64,000 nucleotides of DNA, from contig CAXXPL010000009.1 in NCBI GenBank assembly GCA_963674665.2, positions 1,302,001 to 1,366,000 on the forward strand, written 5' to 3'. Positions 25,620 through 33,630 of the stretch are shown here, in pieces. A program made the position numbers and the translations under genes. The stretch comes from G963674665 sp963674665 (GTDB taxonomy: Bacteria; Desulfobacterota; Desulfovibrionia; Desulfovibrionales; Desulfovibrionaceae). The first letter of the stretch is position 1, and each line of letters begins with the position of its first letter. Under the pieces are notes generated by a model, which saw only the letters and a list, made by a program, of their open reading frames with translations, was not told the DNA's origin and made no database searches.

Positions 25620-26621
25620 CTATTGGGTGGCGACGATCTTGTCGATCAGGTCCTGGCCGACGACATCGGCGAACTGTTCCCAGACCGGCTTCACAGCCTC
25701 CATGAACAGCTTCTTTTCCTCAGGAGTTGTTTGGTGGATATCCAGACCGGAATCCTTCAGCAGCTTGAGCTTTTCGGCCTCGTCCTTGATGGAAAGGTCA
25801 CGTTGAGCCGTGGTATGGTCCTTGAAAGTCTGGATGATGATCTGCGCGTTCTTTTCGCCCACTTTTTTGGCCAGGTTGTTGCTCACCAGGACAATGGAGG
25901 GCGAGTAGGAGTGGCCGTCCAGGCAGAGGTATTTCAAGACCTCGTAGAAACGCTCGGTGTAGATGTTGCCCGCGGGAGCGTCGGCGCCGTCCACGGTTCC
26001 CTGCTGCAGTGCGGTATACAATTCACCATAGGCCATGGGGGTGGGGTTGGCGCCGAGCATCTTGGCCAGCTCGATGTAGACCTTGTTCTCCATGACGCGG
26101 AGCTTGAGCCCCTCCATGTCCTTGGGGGTCTTGATCTGGTGGACGTTGTTCACGAAGTGGCGGACCCCGTTTTCCCACGTGGTCACATAGGTGCCCACGG
26201 ACTCGACGCCCTTGTAGATTTCCTGGGCCAGGGGGCCGTCGAACACCTTGTAGGCGTGTTCACGGTCGCGGAAGATGTAGGGAAGGTCGATCACCTGAAC
26301 TTTGGGGGCGAACTGGGCCAGGACGGCGGAAGACGTGAACACGATGTCCAGGGTTCCCAACTGCAGACCCTCGACCATTTCGCGTTGCTGCCCCAATTGG
26401 TTGGAAGGAAAGACATGAATCTGCACTTCGCCGTTGGTCCTCTCGTACACATCCTTGGCAACGAGTTCGGCCTCTATGTGATATGGATGCGTGGTGGCGG
26501 ATACGTGACCCAGCTTGAGGTCAATGGTTTTCGCGCTTGCAACGATGGCTGCGCTCGTTCCGAGCATGACCAGCGCAATACTCAAAATTATCCCCGATAC
26601 GTGCAACATTCTCTTGTTCAT
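25620..26621 (-). CDS. dctP: TRAP transporter periplasmic solute-binding protein (DctP)
   Basis: A 333-residue exported protein (signal about 1-30, cleavage probably near VASA-KTID). DctP features include LGHVSATTHPYHIEAELVAKD-type ligand entry, FPSNQLGQQREMVEGLQLGTLD and the carboxylate-binding arginine in GLKLRVMENKV. A single carboxylate group on the ligand is expected; acidic sugar derivatives or hydroxy/keto acids are typical. First structural gene of the operon, 241 bp after the GntR-type regulator gene. Confidence 0.94.
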   Translation of the reverse strand: MNKRMLHVSGIILSIALVMLGTSAAIVASAKTIDLKLGHVSATTHPYHIEAELVAKDVYERTNGEVQIHVFPSNQLGQQREMVEGLQLGTLDIVFTSSAVLAQFAPKVQVIDLPYIFRDREHAYKVFDGPLAQEIYKGVESVGTYVTTWENGVRHFVNNVHQIKTPKDMEGLKLRVMENKVYIELAKMLGANPTPMAYGELYTALQQGTVDGADAPAGNIYTERFYEVLKYLCLDGHSYSPSIVLVSNNLAKKVGEKNAQIIIQTFKDHTTAQRDLSIKDEAEKLKLLKDSGLDIHQTTPEEKKLFMEAVKPVWEQFADVVGQDLIDKIVATQ

Positions 26622-26795
26622 CGCTTATCTCCTTGTCCAGGCTGCGTGGCCGCTTCTACACATCTGTTTTTCAGCCACGGCAGATAGTGATCCAACAAAA
26701 ACAAGCAGGGCAGTAATTGGTGTAGACAGCACTCCCTCTGCTTCACCATGCGATCATCAATTAAGTGACTCCTTTGCTGTTTAAAGTGCGCAGTT

Positions 26796-26843
26796 CACCA
26801 TTCGCGCCGATCAACGGGATCGGCGCGCCCAACAACAATGGTG
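26796..26843 (-). terminator. Nested hairpin after the GntR-type regulator gene
   Basis: Perfect 10-bp stem (CGCGCCGATC / GATCGGCGCG, 5-base loop) inside a wider repeat (CACCATT / AATGGTG). It follows the regulator stop by about 20 bp and precedes dctP. No U-run follows, so it may attenuate rather than terminate, or act as an operator before dctP. Confidence 0.55.
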
Positions 26844-26862
26844 AATCAGTTTTTAGTGAAAA

Positions 26863-27519
26863 TTATTCCGTGTTCAACAGGCCAGTGAGCCTGTCTAAGG
26901 AATTATCCTTGTGTTGCTTCAACAGTTCTCCAGCAAGTTGCGCATCCTTTTGGGTGATAGCTTGCAGGATTCCCTTGTGTTCTTCATGGGAATCAACAGC
27001 GCGAGTGGAATCCCAGGCAAAGATGTACTGTGAGATTGTTGTACGCTCCCACAACGAATCAACGTTTTCCACGAGAAATGCATTGGGGGAGTGTTCATAG
27101 ATGGCAAAATGAAACTTGCGGTCCAGGGTCATGAACTTGTTCATGGTGGTAGACCCGATGTTCTTTTCCATCCTTTCCACGATTCCCTCAAGCTTGCGCA
27201 GAGCCCGCTGGTTGATCTTGGGCGTGGCCGTGACCGTGGCAAGAATTTCCAGCTGAGTCCTGACCTCGACCATTTCCCGAAATTTGTCGATGTCGATGGA
27301 TTTCGCCACCGCGCCGAGGTGAGGAACGAAATCTACCCATCCCTCCTGTTGCAGGCGCTTGATGGCCTCGCGTACTGGCATGGGGCTGACGTGGTATTTG
27401 GTGGCCAAATCGGAAATAACCATTCGCTCCCCGCCCCTTATTTGTCCGGTGAGCAGATCGTTTTTCAAGACCTGGTATACTGCGTCGCTTTTTGTTGCGA
27501 CATCAATGCCGGTAGTCAT
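26863..27519 (-). CDS. GntR-family regulator with FCD ligand domain
   Basis: A 218-residue regulator. The N-terminal winged helix is typical of GntR (GERMVISDLATKYHVSPMPVREAIKRLQQEGWV). The C-terminal all-helical FCD domain keeps metal/ligand residues (LDRKFHFAIYEHSPN and a later HEEHKGIL). FCD regulators usually sense small organic acids and repress neighbouring catabolic and transport genes. It is first in line before dctPQM, the dehydrogenase and the three RraA genes, so it is the probable local controller. Confidence 0.92.
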   Translation of the reverse strand: MTTGIDVATKSDAVYQVLKNDLLTGQIRGGERMVISDLATKYHVSPMPVREAIKRLQQEGWVDFVPHLGAVAKSIDIDKFREMVEVRTQLEILATVTATPKINQRALRKLEGIVERMEKNIGSTTMNKFMTLDRKFHFAIYEHSPNAFLVENVDSLWERTTISQYIFAWDSTRAVDSHEEHKGILQAITQKDAQLAGELLKQHKDNSLDRLTGLLNTE

Positions 27520-27655
27520 AATCCCCTCATTTTAGACAACGTCATTCATATTCTTGAACAGCTATTCCAGATTGCTGGGAAAGAAATAGTCAAAACCATT
27601 CCTGCTGTCAATTTTTTTGTCTTTAAATAAAATGTTAAAAAACAGAGTGTTAATT

Positions 27656-27675
27656 ATGATATACGTAGATATCAT
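27656..27675. promoter_or_regulatory. Palindrome, candidate operator of the GntR-type regulator
   Basis: ATGATATACGTAGATATCAT has complementary 7-base arms and lies about 140 bp upstream of the regulator start. FadR-type regulators bind such short palindromes, but this does not match a textbook GntR site, and no copy is visible before dctP. Confidence 0.4.
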
Positions 27676-27947
27676 ATCAAATATTTTTTAATATTCTTTT
27701 AATATGCTGATTATTATGATTATAATGGAAATGAAAAAGTTTATGCTGAGGGTTTTCGGTCACCATGGAGTGGAGAGGGGTGTTCAATATGGGATATTGA
27801 GAGGCAGGGTGGGGAGCATACTCCAAGCAGGCTTGTCTTCGGATCAAACCGTGGAGCTGGATTCTTCGGGTTCGGAGCATCGGCGCTGGGGACGATCGAA
27901 GAGGATTCCATCCGTTGCGGGCATCAGTCGGGAGGGCGTATACGCAC

Positions 27948-27974
27948 AAAATAAAAGGGGCCTTGCGGCCCCTT
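27948..27974 (-). terminator. Intrinsic terminator of the octahaem cytochrome operon
   Basis: On the minus strand the stem AAGGGGCCGC / GCGGCCCCTT-type hairpin is followed by a T-rich run (TTTTATTTTG). It lies about 30 bp past the cytochrome b stop. Confidence 0.85.
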
Positions 27975-28004
27975 GTACGGTTGATTGTCGGTTGCGGCGG
28001 GTGG

Positions 28005-28649
28005 CTACACCACGTGGCGCTCCTCCCATTCCTGAAGCTTTGCGTCTTCCTCGACCTCCTCCCAGCCCGTGAGCATGGACTTGATGTGGGCAAAGACCGT
28101 GTGCCCGGTGGTGGTCATGTATACGTGCACGATGAGGAACTGGAGGATGAGAAAGGCCCCCAGGGTGTGCAGGAAGGCCATGACGCCGAGGCTCCAGTCC
28201 AGACCCCAGACGGGCCAGGAGTTGTAATAGTAGTAGAGAAGCCCGGTGACCATCTGGAAGGGCAGCAATACGGTGACGATGCCCAGGTAGGTGATGCGCT
28301 GCAGAGGATTGTGCTTGGCGCGTTCGGACTTGGGCACGGGGTGCGGTTCATGCTTGAAGATGCCCACCATGTAGTAGCGTGCCACGTCCAGGATCTTCTT
28401 GAAGGTCGGGGTGTACTGGCGCCATTCGCCAGTGGTCACCAGCCAGAAGGCGATGAACACGTAGAGGATGAGCCAGGTCCAGGCACAGAAGACGTGGACT
28501 TCGTGGGCTTCCTCGAAACCGAGCAGCGTATAGGTGCCGTGGATCTCGAAGCCCGTGACGATCAGGGTGATGATGAGCAGGCCCTGGACCCAGTGCCAGA
28601 AGCGCTCGAACCTGGAATACAGGTAGACTTTTTTCATGTTCGTACTCAT
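28005..28649 (-). CDS. Di-haem cytochrome b, Ni-hydrogenase/thiosulfate-reductase type
   Basis: A 214-residue membrane protein with four main helices and His residues in the right places for two b haems (RFERFWHWVQGLLI, AHEVHVFCAWTW, LHTLGAFLILQFLIVHVYM). This family of membrane cytochromes b oxidises or reduces menaquinol on behalf of periplasmic partners such as hydrogenases and thiosulfate reductases. It starts 3 bases after the octahaem cytochrome stop, so the two almost certainly form one complex: quinone pool, b haems, octahaem c. Confidence 0.9.
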   Translation of the reverse strand: MSTNMKKVYLYSRFERFWHWVQGLLIITLIVTGFEIHGTYTLLGFEEAHEVHVFCAWTWLILYVFIAFWLVTTGEWRQYTPTFKKILDVARYYMVGIFKHEPHPVPKSERAKHNPLQRITYLGIVTVLLPFQMVTGLLYYYYNSWPVWGLDWSLGVMAFLHTLGAFLILQFLIVHVYMTTTGHTVFAHIKSMLTGWEEVEEDAKLQEWEERHVV

Positions 28650-28652
28650 GGC

Positions 28653-30299
28653 TTACCCCTTTTTCGGACCGGACAGAATACGCATGGCGCCGTGTCCGAT
28701 GACGCCGATGAGCGATCCGATCACGATGATCCAGCCGAAGATGTCCAGATAGCCGAAGCTGTCGCGCCCCGGCATGTAGAAACCGGTGAGACTGGCCAGG
28801 CGCCCCTTGGTGGAGTGACACTCGGCGCAGGCCACGGTCTTTTCCTTGGGCGCGACCATGTGGGTGGTCTGGAAGTAGTAGACCGTGTCCACGAAGCCCA
28901 CTTCGCCGCTGAAGGGCAGGTTCATGTAGTCCATGCCGCTCTGGACGGACTTGGTCCAGTCGAAGTTCTTCCAGTAGGCGTTGGGATCGTCCTTGCCTCG
29001 CGGGAAGAGGTGCGGCGTGACCATGGTGTTGTTGCCCTTGTCAAAGGGGGTTTTGCCGCGGTGCGCCTTGAAGGGGAAGATGCGGGAGCGCGGATCGCCA
29101 CGGCTTCCCACGGGGTAGTTGACGCGCACCAGGCCGTTGGGGTCGATCTTGTCGGTGAGCAGGGTGAAGTTCATGACGCCGTTGTACCAGTGGTATTCGG
29201 GGATCACATTCTTTTCCCAGCGGAATTCGCCCTTTTTCGGGTCATAGTTGTGCTTGCCGTTTTCGTCCTCGGTGGCCTTGCGGCTCTTGTCCCCTGCCTG
29301 GGACCAGTCCCAGTACATCTTCGTGGGCAGCACCCTGGCGAAGGCCGGGATGTGACAGGACTGACAGGCCACGATGTCCGTGTGGTCGTTGGCCTTGTGT
29401 CCGGGCTTGTGCGGCTTGGTGGTGTGGCAGGAGGCGCAGGATATGCGCTTGATCTGGTCGTCGTTAATCAGGCTCTTGTCCGGATCCATGGTGGCCGGGT
29501 GCTTGTAGCAGCGGCCGGAGATGGAGTGCGCCTCGGTGGTATGGCAGCGCACGCAGTCGAAGTTGGCGCCCTCGGCGTTCATATGCACGTCCAGGTCCTT
29601 GCTGGGCGTGAACAGGGAGGAGTCCATATCGCCATGCTTGACGGCGTCCCCGCCGCCACCGAAGAAGTGGCAGGTGCCGCAGTTCTTGCGACCGGGGCGT
29701 CCCACGCTCTGGGCCACCACGTTCCAGTTCGGCGGCAGGAATGTCTTGCCGCCGAATTTTTTAGGCTCGGAGACGGGATTACCGGCCATGGTGGGGAACT
29801 TTTTGTAGGTGCCGCTCTGCTCGTGGCAGACAAGGCAGTCCACGTCGTTCTCCGTGGCGTTCTGCATGAAGGTCTTGTCTTTCCATCCGTAGCCCGCGTG
29901 ACAGGATGTGCAGCGGGGTTCGTTGGACGGCATGGAGATGCAGAAGTTGTTCAGCGTGATTCCGGCCTTGCCCATTTCCTTGTTCGGATCCTGCGGACAG
30001 ATCCAGGTCCAGTGGATGGTCTTCTGCACCTGTTTGCCGGCTTCGTTGTGGCAGCTCAGGCATGCCGCCGTAACCTCCGGGCCGGACGTGAAATTTCCCT
30101 GCAAAACTTTGTGCTGGCTATGATCGGCGGTGATCCAGCGCTTGGGAAGAGCGGACGTGACCTTGCGGGCTTCCGCCGCACCGAAATCCCCATTTTCGGC
30201 GGGTTGACTCGCAGTCGCGCCAATCGAGGGTAGCAGTAGCATTGCAGCCAACATCAGGACAAATGCCGAAACCATGGAACTGAAGCGTTTCGTTCTCAT
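28653..30299 (-). CDS. Membrane-anchored octahaem cytochrome c, tetrathionate-reductase-like family
   Basis: A 548-residue exported protein (signal about 1-30). I count exactly eight CXXCH motifs (CLSCH, CTSCH, CLVCH, CGTCH, CVRCH, CASCH, CQSCH, CAECH), the first at residue 80. A C-terminal hydrophobic helix (IFGWIIVIGSLIGVIGHGAM) anchors it. It matches the C-terminal two thirds of the 13-haem protein at 1943-4129 throughout. The octahaem tetrathionate reductase family reduces tetrathionate, nitrite or hydroxylamine in vitro; its role in vivo is unsettled. The start at 30299 is chosen because it begins the signal sequence and has GGGGG upstream. CstR-type palindromes lie just upstream, suggesting control by reactive sulfur. 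Confidence 0.9.
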   Translation of the reverse strand: MRTKRFSSMVSAFVLMLAAMLLLPSIGATASQPAENGDFGAAEARKVTSALPKRWITADHSQHKVLQGNFTSGPEVTAACLSCHNEAGKQVQKTIHWTWICPQDPNKEMGKAGITLNNFCISMPSNEPRCTSCHAGYGWKDKTFMQNATENDVDCLVCHEQSGTYKKFPTMAGNPVSEPKKFGGKTFLPPNWNVVAQSVGRPGRKNCGTCHFFGGGGDAVKHGDMDSSLFTPSKDLDVHMNAEGANFDCVRCHTTEAHSISGRCYKHPATMDPDKSLINDDQIKRISCASCHTTKPHKPGHKANDHTDIVACQSCHIPAFARVLPTKMYWDWSQAGDKSRKATEDENGKHNYDPKKGEFRWEKNVIPEYHWYNGVMNFTLLTDKIDPNGLVRVNYPVGSRGDPRSRIFPFKAHRGKTPFDKGNNTMVTPHLFPRGKDDPNAYWKNFDWTKSVQSGMDYMNLPFSGEVGFVDTVYYFQTTHMVAPKEKTVACAECHSTKGRLASLTGFYMPGRDSFGYLDIFGWIIVIGSLIGVIGHGAMRILSGPKKG

Positions 30300-30427
30300 C
30301 GGCGCCCCCAATAAGGTTTGCGGCTCATATGGCCTCCTTTGCCGCTTTGCCGGCGTTTCCGGGGGCTCGCCCCCCCCTTGCGTCGTCACCGGCGGTTACA
30401 AGACAAACCTCATGTATCGGAACGTGC

Positions 30428-30445
30428 ATGCCCCCTACGGGGTAT
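30428..30445. promoter_or_regulatory. Predicted CstR operator 1 before the octahaem cytochrome gene
   Basis: ATGCCCCCTACGGGGTAT is a near-perfect palindrome of the G-tract type bound by CsoR/CstR repressors. It lies about 130 bp upstream of the cytochrome start. Confidence 0.65.
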
Positions 30446-30482
30446 GCTTCATGCTTCAATCAGCTCTCTCTGGCTTCTACCT

Positions 30483-30499
30483 ATACCCGGTAGTGGTAT
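30483..30499. promoter_or_regulatory. Predicted CstR operator 2 between cstR and the octahaem cytochrome gene
   Basis: ATACCCGGTAGTGGTAT keeps the ATACC / GGTAT arms. It starts just downstream of the cstR-like stop and may help shut off the cytochrome promoter. Confidence 0.55.
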
Positions 30500-30513
30500 A
30501 AAGCGCAAGTACC

Positions 30514-30804
30514 CTAGTCCAGAAACCTGGAGATAATGTTTATCATCTTATCGAGTTGCTGCATGCGGTCGTCGCCGGACTTGGACTCCATTTCCTGATT
30601 GCAATTGATGAGATAGCGTCGCACTATGAGGGTGTTCATGGATTTGAGCGCGGCGCGCACAGCCTTGACCTGGGTCAGGATATCCTCGCATTCCTTGCCA
30701 CTCTCGATCATCCCGGTTATACCCTTCATTTGCCCTGATATCTTCTTCAAGCGTGCGAGAATGTTAGCTTTCAACTGGTCAGAGGTTTCATTTTGCCCAT
30801 TCAT
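30514..30804 (-). CDS. cstR: CsoR-family repressor with CstR (persulfide sensor) fingerprint
   Basis: A 96-residue DUF156/CsoR-family all-helical DNA-binding protein. The two family cysteines are present (GKEC at residue 39 and INC at residue 68), but the copper-sensing histidine four residues before the second cysteine is a tyrosine (YLINC). That Cys-Cys pattern without His is the fingerprint of CstR, which senses persulfides and polysulfides by forming di- to tetrasulfide crosslinks. The ATG at 30804 is chosen over 30810 because AAGGA is then at 7 bases. Palindromic operators lie on both sides. It probably represses itself, the octahaem operon and possibly the operon starting at 6602. Confidence 0.82.
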   Translation of the reverse strand: MNGQNETSDQLKANILARLKKISGQMKGITGMIESGKECEDILTQVKAVRAALKSMNTLIVRRYLINCNQEMESKSGDDRMQQLDKMINIISRFLD

Positions 30805-31318
30805 TTTCATGTCCTTATGGTGGAAGGTTTCCTTGAGGTTCCCCAGTTGTTTCCAAGAATCGACGGCAAGATGCCACTATGGAAGGGTATCTGTCCAGTT
30901 ATCTTCCACATACCCCATAGGGGTATTTGGGTCAATATGATTGGAGAAAAAAGGAGGGTTGCTCAAGAAAAAGACCTCCACAACTCTGTGTTTCATCAAG
31001 AACACGGAATGGACAAAGGGGCTTGAATGGGTTCTTCCACCATTTCCTCCATACACCATTTCGTCCATCAGTTCGACCATAAAATGGAAAAAAAACAGAG
31101 AAAAATTTGAGATGTGGTTTCAGGGACGGGGGAGCAAAGGCCTTATCCCGGATAAGGGGGAGCATGTGCTGAATCGTGTTGCCCCGTTGCCCGGTTTTCC
31201 GGTTTGACAACTCACCTTGCCCTGGTCATTACTGTGGCGAACACGGGGCGTGATCACCGTGTCCGGTTTGGGAACCGGGCAACGCCACTCCCCGCTTCGA
31301 GCAACAAGGATGACTGCC
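30805..31318. other. Divergent gap between cstR and the dinB pair
   Basis: Contains the perfect CstR-type palindrome at 30910-30926 and presumably both promoters. The 30940-31210 part is moderately AT-rich with short open frames but no recognisable gene. Confidence 0.5.
30910..30926. promoter_or_regulatory. Perfect palindromic operator upstream of cstR
   Basis: ATACCCCATAGGGGTAT is an exact palindrome about 105 bp upstream of the cstR start, the best match in the window to the G-tract operators of the CsoR/CstR family. Confidence 0.75.
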
Positions 31319-31750
31319 ATGGTGCGCTGCGAAATCTGTGGAGCCGAGGTCCTCACGGGGTGGATTTGCGGTGTGGTGCCCGCCAACGACCGCTTCAAGC
31401 TCGGACTGTGTCCGGAGCACGACAGCATCGAGAATCGTGCTCTTGTACGGGAGCGTTGGAAGGATCTGCTCACAGACGAGTTGCGCAAGGTCATGCGGCA
31501 GGGGGCTAGGGAGACCGAGAGCGGCCAGGTCGCCTATGCCGTGACCATCCACTATCTGGACGGAGGCGTGGTGAAACGCCCCTGCAGGGCATACGAGGTC
31601 AGCCAGGAGCGGGAGTTGCTCGTGCTCAACGAGAACGGGGAGCTTGATTTCTATCCCCTGCAGCATATCCGCCATTTCACGGTCCAGGAAAACGCCCCCC
31701 GCCTGGAGCGGGAGGTTGGCGCCATCACCGACCCCAGTGAGAAGTCATGA
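31319..31750 (+). CDS. Uncharacterised protein with N-terminal cysteine motif, coupled to dinB
   Basis: A 143-residue protein. The N-terminus has CEIC and a later Cys/His (LCPEH), which could bind zinc as a small ribbon. The rest is a mixed alpha/beta region with a charged middle (RERWKDLLTDELRKVMRQG). The ATG at 31319 is chosen because AAGGA lies upstream and the motif starts right after it. Its stop overlaps the dinB ATG by 4 bases, so the two are co-translated; a role in DNA damage tolerance is possible but only by association. No family recognised. Confidence 0.7.
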   Translation: MVRCEICGAEVLTGWICGVVPANDRFKLGLCPEHDSIENRALVRERWKDLLTDELRKVMRQGARETESGQVAYAVTIHYLDGGVVKRPCRAYEVSQERELLVLNENGELDFYPLQHIRHFTVQENAPRLEREVGAITDPSEKS

Positions 31751-32946
31751 GCTCCGCATCGGCCATTGGTGAAGGCCCCCCCCATTCTCAGCTGATCCTG
31801 CACGTGGACATGGACGCCTTTTTCGCGTCCGTGGAGCAGTTGGACAATCCCGAATTTCGGGGGCGGCCGGTCATTGTCGGAGGCGAGGAGCGCGGCGTGG
31901 TCTCCGCGTGTTCCTACGAAGCCAGGAAGTTCGGTGTTCACTCGGCCATGCCCTCTGCCCAGGCCAGAAGACTGTGCCCCCATGGTGTATTCGTCAGGGG
32001 GCGCATGTCGCGGTACGCAGAGGTCTCGGAGATGGTCATGGCCGTGCTGCGGGACTTCTCCCCCCAGGTGGAGCAGGCCTCGGTGGACGAGGCCTACATG
32101 GACATCACCGGGTTGGAGCGGCTCTTCGGCCCCCCGAGGGAGGTGGGCCAGGCCCTGAAGCGCGGGGTGCGGGAGGCCACGGGCCTGAACTGCTCCGTGG
32201 GAATCGCGCCGGTGAAGTTTCTGGCCAAGATATCCTCTGACTACGACAAGCCCGACGGTCTGTTCATCCTCGCCCCGGATCAGGTGGAGGCCTTCCTGAA
32301 ACAGCTGCCCGTGGGCAAAATCCCCGGCGTGGGGAAACGGGCCAAGGAGGAGCTGGACAAGCTGGGCATCCGCTTCGCCGCCGAGATGCTGCGCTACCCC
32401 CTGTCATTCTGGGAGGGGCGCTTCGGCAAATGGGGGCGTGTGCTGTACGACCGCGCCCAGGGCATCGACCCTTCCACCGTTGTCACCCACTACGAGGCCA
32501 AGTCCGAGAGCGCGGAAAATACCTTTCGACAGGACACCGCGGATCGGGAGGAACTCAAGCGCTGGCTCATGCACCAGGCCGAACGCGTGGGCGCGCGGCT
32601 GCGGCGCCATCAATACAAGGGGCGCACCGTCACCCTGAAGATCAAGTTCAAGGACTTCACCTCCATCACCCGCAACAAGACCTTGCCCGAGCCCACCAAC
32701 AGTACCCGGCTGATCTTCGAGACCGCCGCCGCCCTCCTGGATGTTGAGCGCCTGCCAAAACTTGTCCGGCTCATTGGTGTTGGCGTGAGCAATTTCGGCA
32801 ACGCTCCGACCCAGCTCTCCCTGTTCCAGGACCAGCAAAAAGCCAAGGACGAACACCTGGACCTGACCCTGGATGCCATCAGGGAAAAATTCGGCCAGGA
32901 CGCCATGGTCAGAGGCCGCATCTTCGGGTTTGGGAAAAAGAGATAA
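31747..32946 (+). CDS. dinB: DNA polymerase IV
   Basis: A 399-residue Y-family translesion polymerase. The catalytic acids are in ILHVDMDAFFASVEQ and ASVDEAYMDITG; the steric-gate region (FFASVE), thumb (KIPGVGKRAKEELDKLGI) and little-finger domain follow. The C-terminus ends LSLFQDQQKAKDEHLDLTLD-type with a QLSLF clamp-binding motif. It copies damaged templates at the cost of fidelity. No LexA-type box was identified by eye upstream of the two-gene unit. Confidence 0.96.
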   Translation: MSSASAIGEGPPHSQLILHVDMDAFFASVEQLDNPEFRGRPVIVGGEERGVVSACSYEARKFGVHSAMPSAQARRLCPHGVFVRGRMSRYAEVSEMVMAVLRDFSPQVEQASVDEAYMDITGLERLFGPPREVGQALKRGVREATGLNCSVGIAPVKFLAKISSDYDKPDGLFILAPDQVEAFLKQLPVGKIPGVGKRAKEELDKLGIRFAAEMLRYPLSFWEGRFGKWGRVLYDRAQGIDPSTVVTHYEAKSESAENTFRQDTADREELKRWLMHQAERVGARLRRHQYKGRTVTLKIKFKDFTSITRNKTLPEPTNSTRLIFETAAALLDVERLPKLVRLIGVGVSNFGNAPTQLSLFQDQQKAKDEHLDLTLDAIREKFGQDAMVRGRIFGFGKKR

Positions 32947-32973
32947 GAATATATGTTGAAGGAGAAAGAGTCG

Positions 32974-33011
32974 CCGGGGGGAACTCTTTTCCCAAAAGGG
33001 CTTCCCCCCGG
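32974..33011 (+). terminator. GC-rich hairpin of the dispersed family, copy 4
   Basis: Arms CCGGGGGGAACTCTTTT and AAAAGGGCTTCCCCCCGG followed on the plus strand by the family tail ACCCCCTTCCTAAAA. It lies about 30 bp past the dinB stop. Confidence 0.7.
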
Positions 33012-33058
33012 ACCCCCTTCCTAAAATTGTTATTAAAAAAAGTTTTTGGGGTGGGAGG

Positions 33059-33097
33059 CCGGGGGAGGGAGCTTTTTTCAAAAAGTCCCTCCCCCGG
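33059..33097 (-). terminator. GC-rich hairpin of the dispersed family, copy 5
   Basis: Arms CCGGGGGAGGGA-CTTTTTT and its complement; the tail is on the minus-strand side (CCTCCCACCCCAAAAA). It faces copy 4, so the two serve converging transcripts: dinB and the exported pair ending at 33165. Confidence 0.7.
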
Positions 33098-33164
33098 GAA
33101 TTCTTTTCACGTCCTGCAGGCCATGCAGGGCCCGTGGCCAAAGGGGTAACCACGGGCCCGAGCA

Positions 33165-33629
33165 TCAGGGCTTTCCGCGTCGTAGGCGTGCGAGCAGCGG
33201 AAATATGAGGAATATCAGGCCCACCCCCAGCAGCACGCCCAACCACTGCGGCATGCCACCGGCGCGGACGGGTTCCTGTTTCATTGTGGAGGAGGTGGCG
33301 CCGGAGGTGTAAATCCCCTCGGCGTGGTGCCCCATGCCGTCCTTGATGGATATGCGCCATTCTCCGGCGCGGTCGGGCAGAAAGGAGAAGCAGCCTTTGG
33401 CGTCGGCCCGCCCGTTCTGGAACTCCAGCTTGTCGTTTCCAGGGCCGAAGACCTTCACCTCCGCATAGGCCAGAGGCTCCCCAGAGGAGTAGTGGAAGCA
33501 GAACGCGCCACAATTCGGAGCGTCGAGTCGCTGGGTGATGACGCCGTGGGCAAAGGCAGGGGGCGCGAACAGTACGAGCGCCAGCATCAGCCCCGGCATC
33601 AGCGAAAGCATTCGGTCACAACGGGTCAT
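33165..33629 (-). CDS. Exported protein with C-terminal membrane anchor, NikL-like
   Basis: A 154-residue protein: signal peptide (about 1-27, ending PPAFAHG), an Ig-like carboxypeptidase-regulatory-type beta domain (EPLAYAEVKVFGPGNDK, GEWRISIKDGMGHHAEGI) and a C-terminal helix (WLGVLLGVGLIFLIFPLL) followed by basic residues. This layout matches NikL-type accessory proteins of nickel/cobalt ECF transporters, and the His after the signal peptide could be a metal ligand. The partner upstream is NikK-like. No transporter core genes lie nearby, so the assignment is tentative. Confidence 0.6.
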   Translation of the reverse strand: MTRCDRMLSLMPGLMLALVLFAPPAFAHGVITQRLDAPNCGAFCFHYSSGEPLAYAEVKVFGPGNDKLEFQNGRADAKGCFSFLPDRAGEWRISIKDGMGHHAEGIYTSGATSSTMKQEPVRAGGMPQWLGVLLGVGLIFLIFPLLARLRRGKP

Positions 33630-33630
33630 G

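Larger units (their letters stand above)
27520..28004. other. AT-rich gap upstream of the GntR-type gene
   Basis: Carries the regulator's promoter region (27530-27700), a palindrome at 27656-27675 and the terminator of the cytochrome b operon at its far end. The 27730-27940 part has open frames but no recognisable gene. Confidence 0.5.

Noticed and set aside
30514..30804. Copper-sensing CsoR
   Set aside because: The histidine ligand four residues before the second cysteine is a tyrosine, which fits CstR better.
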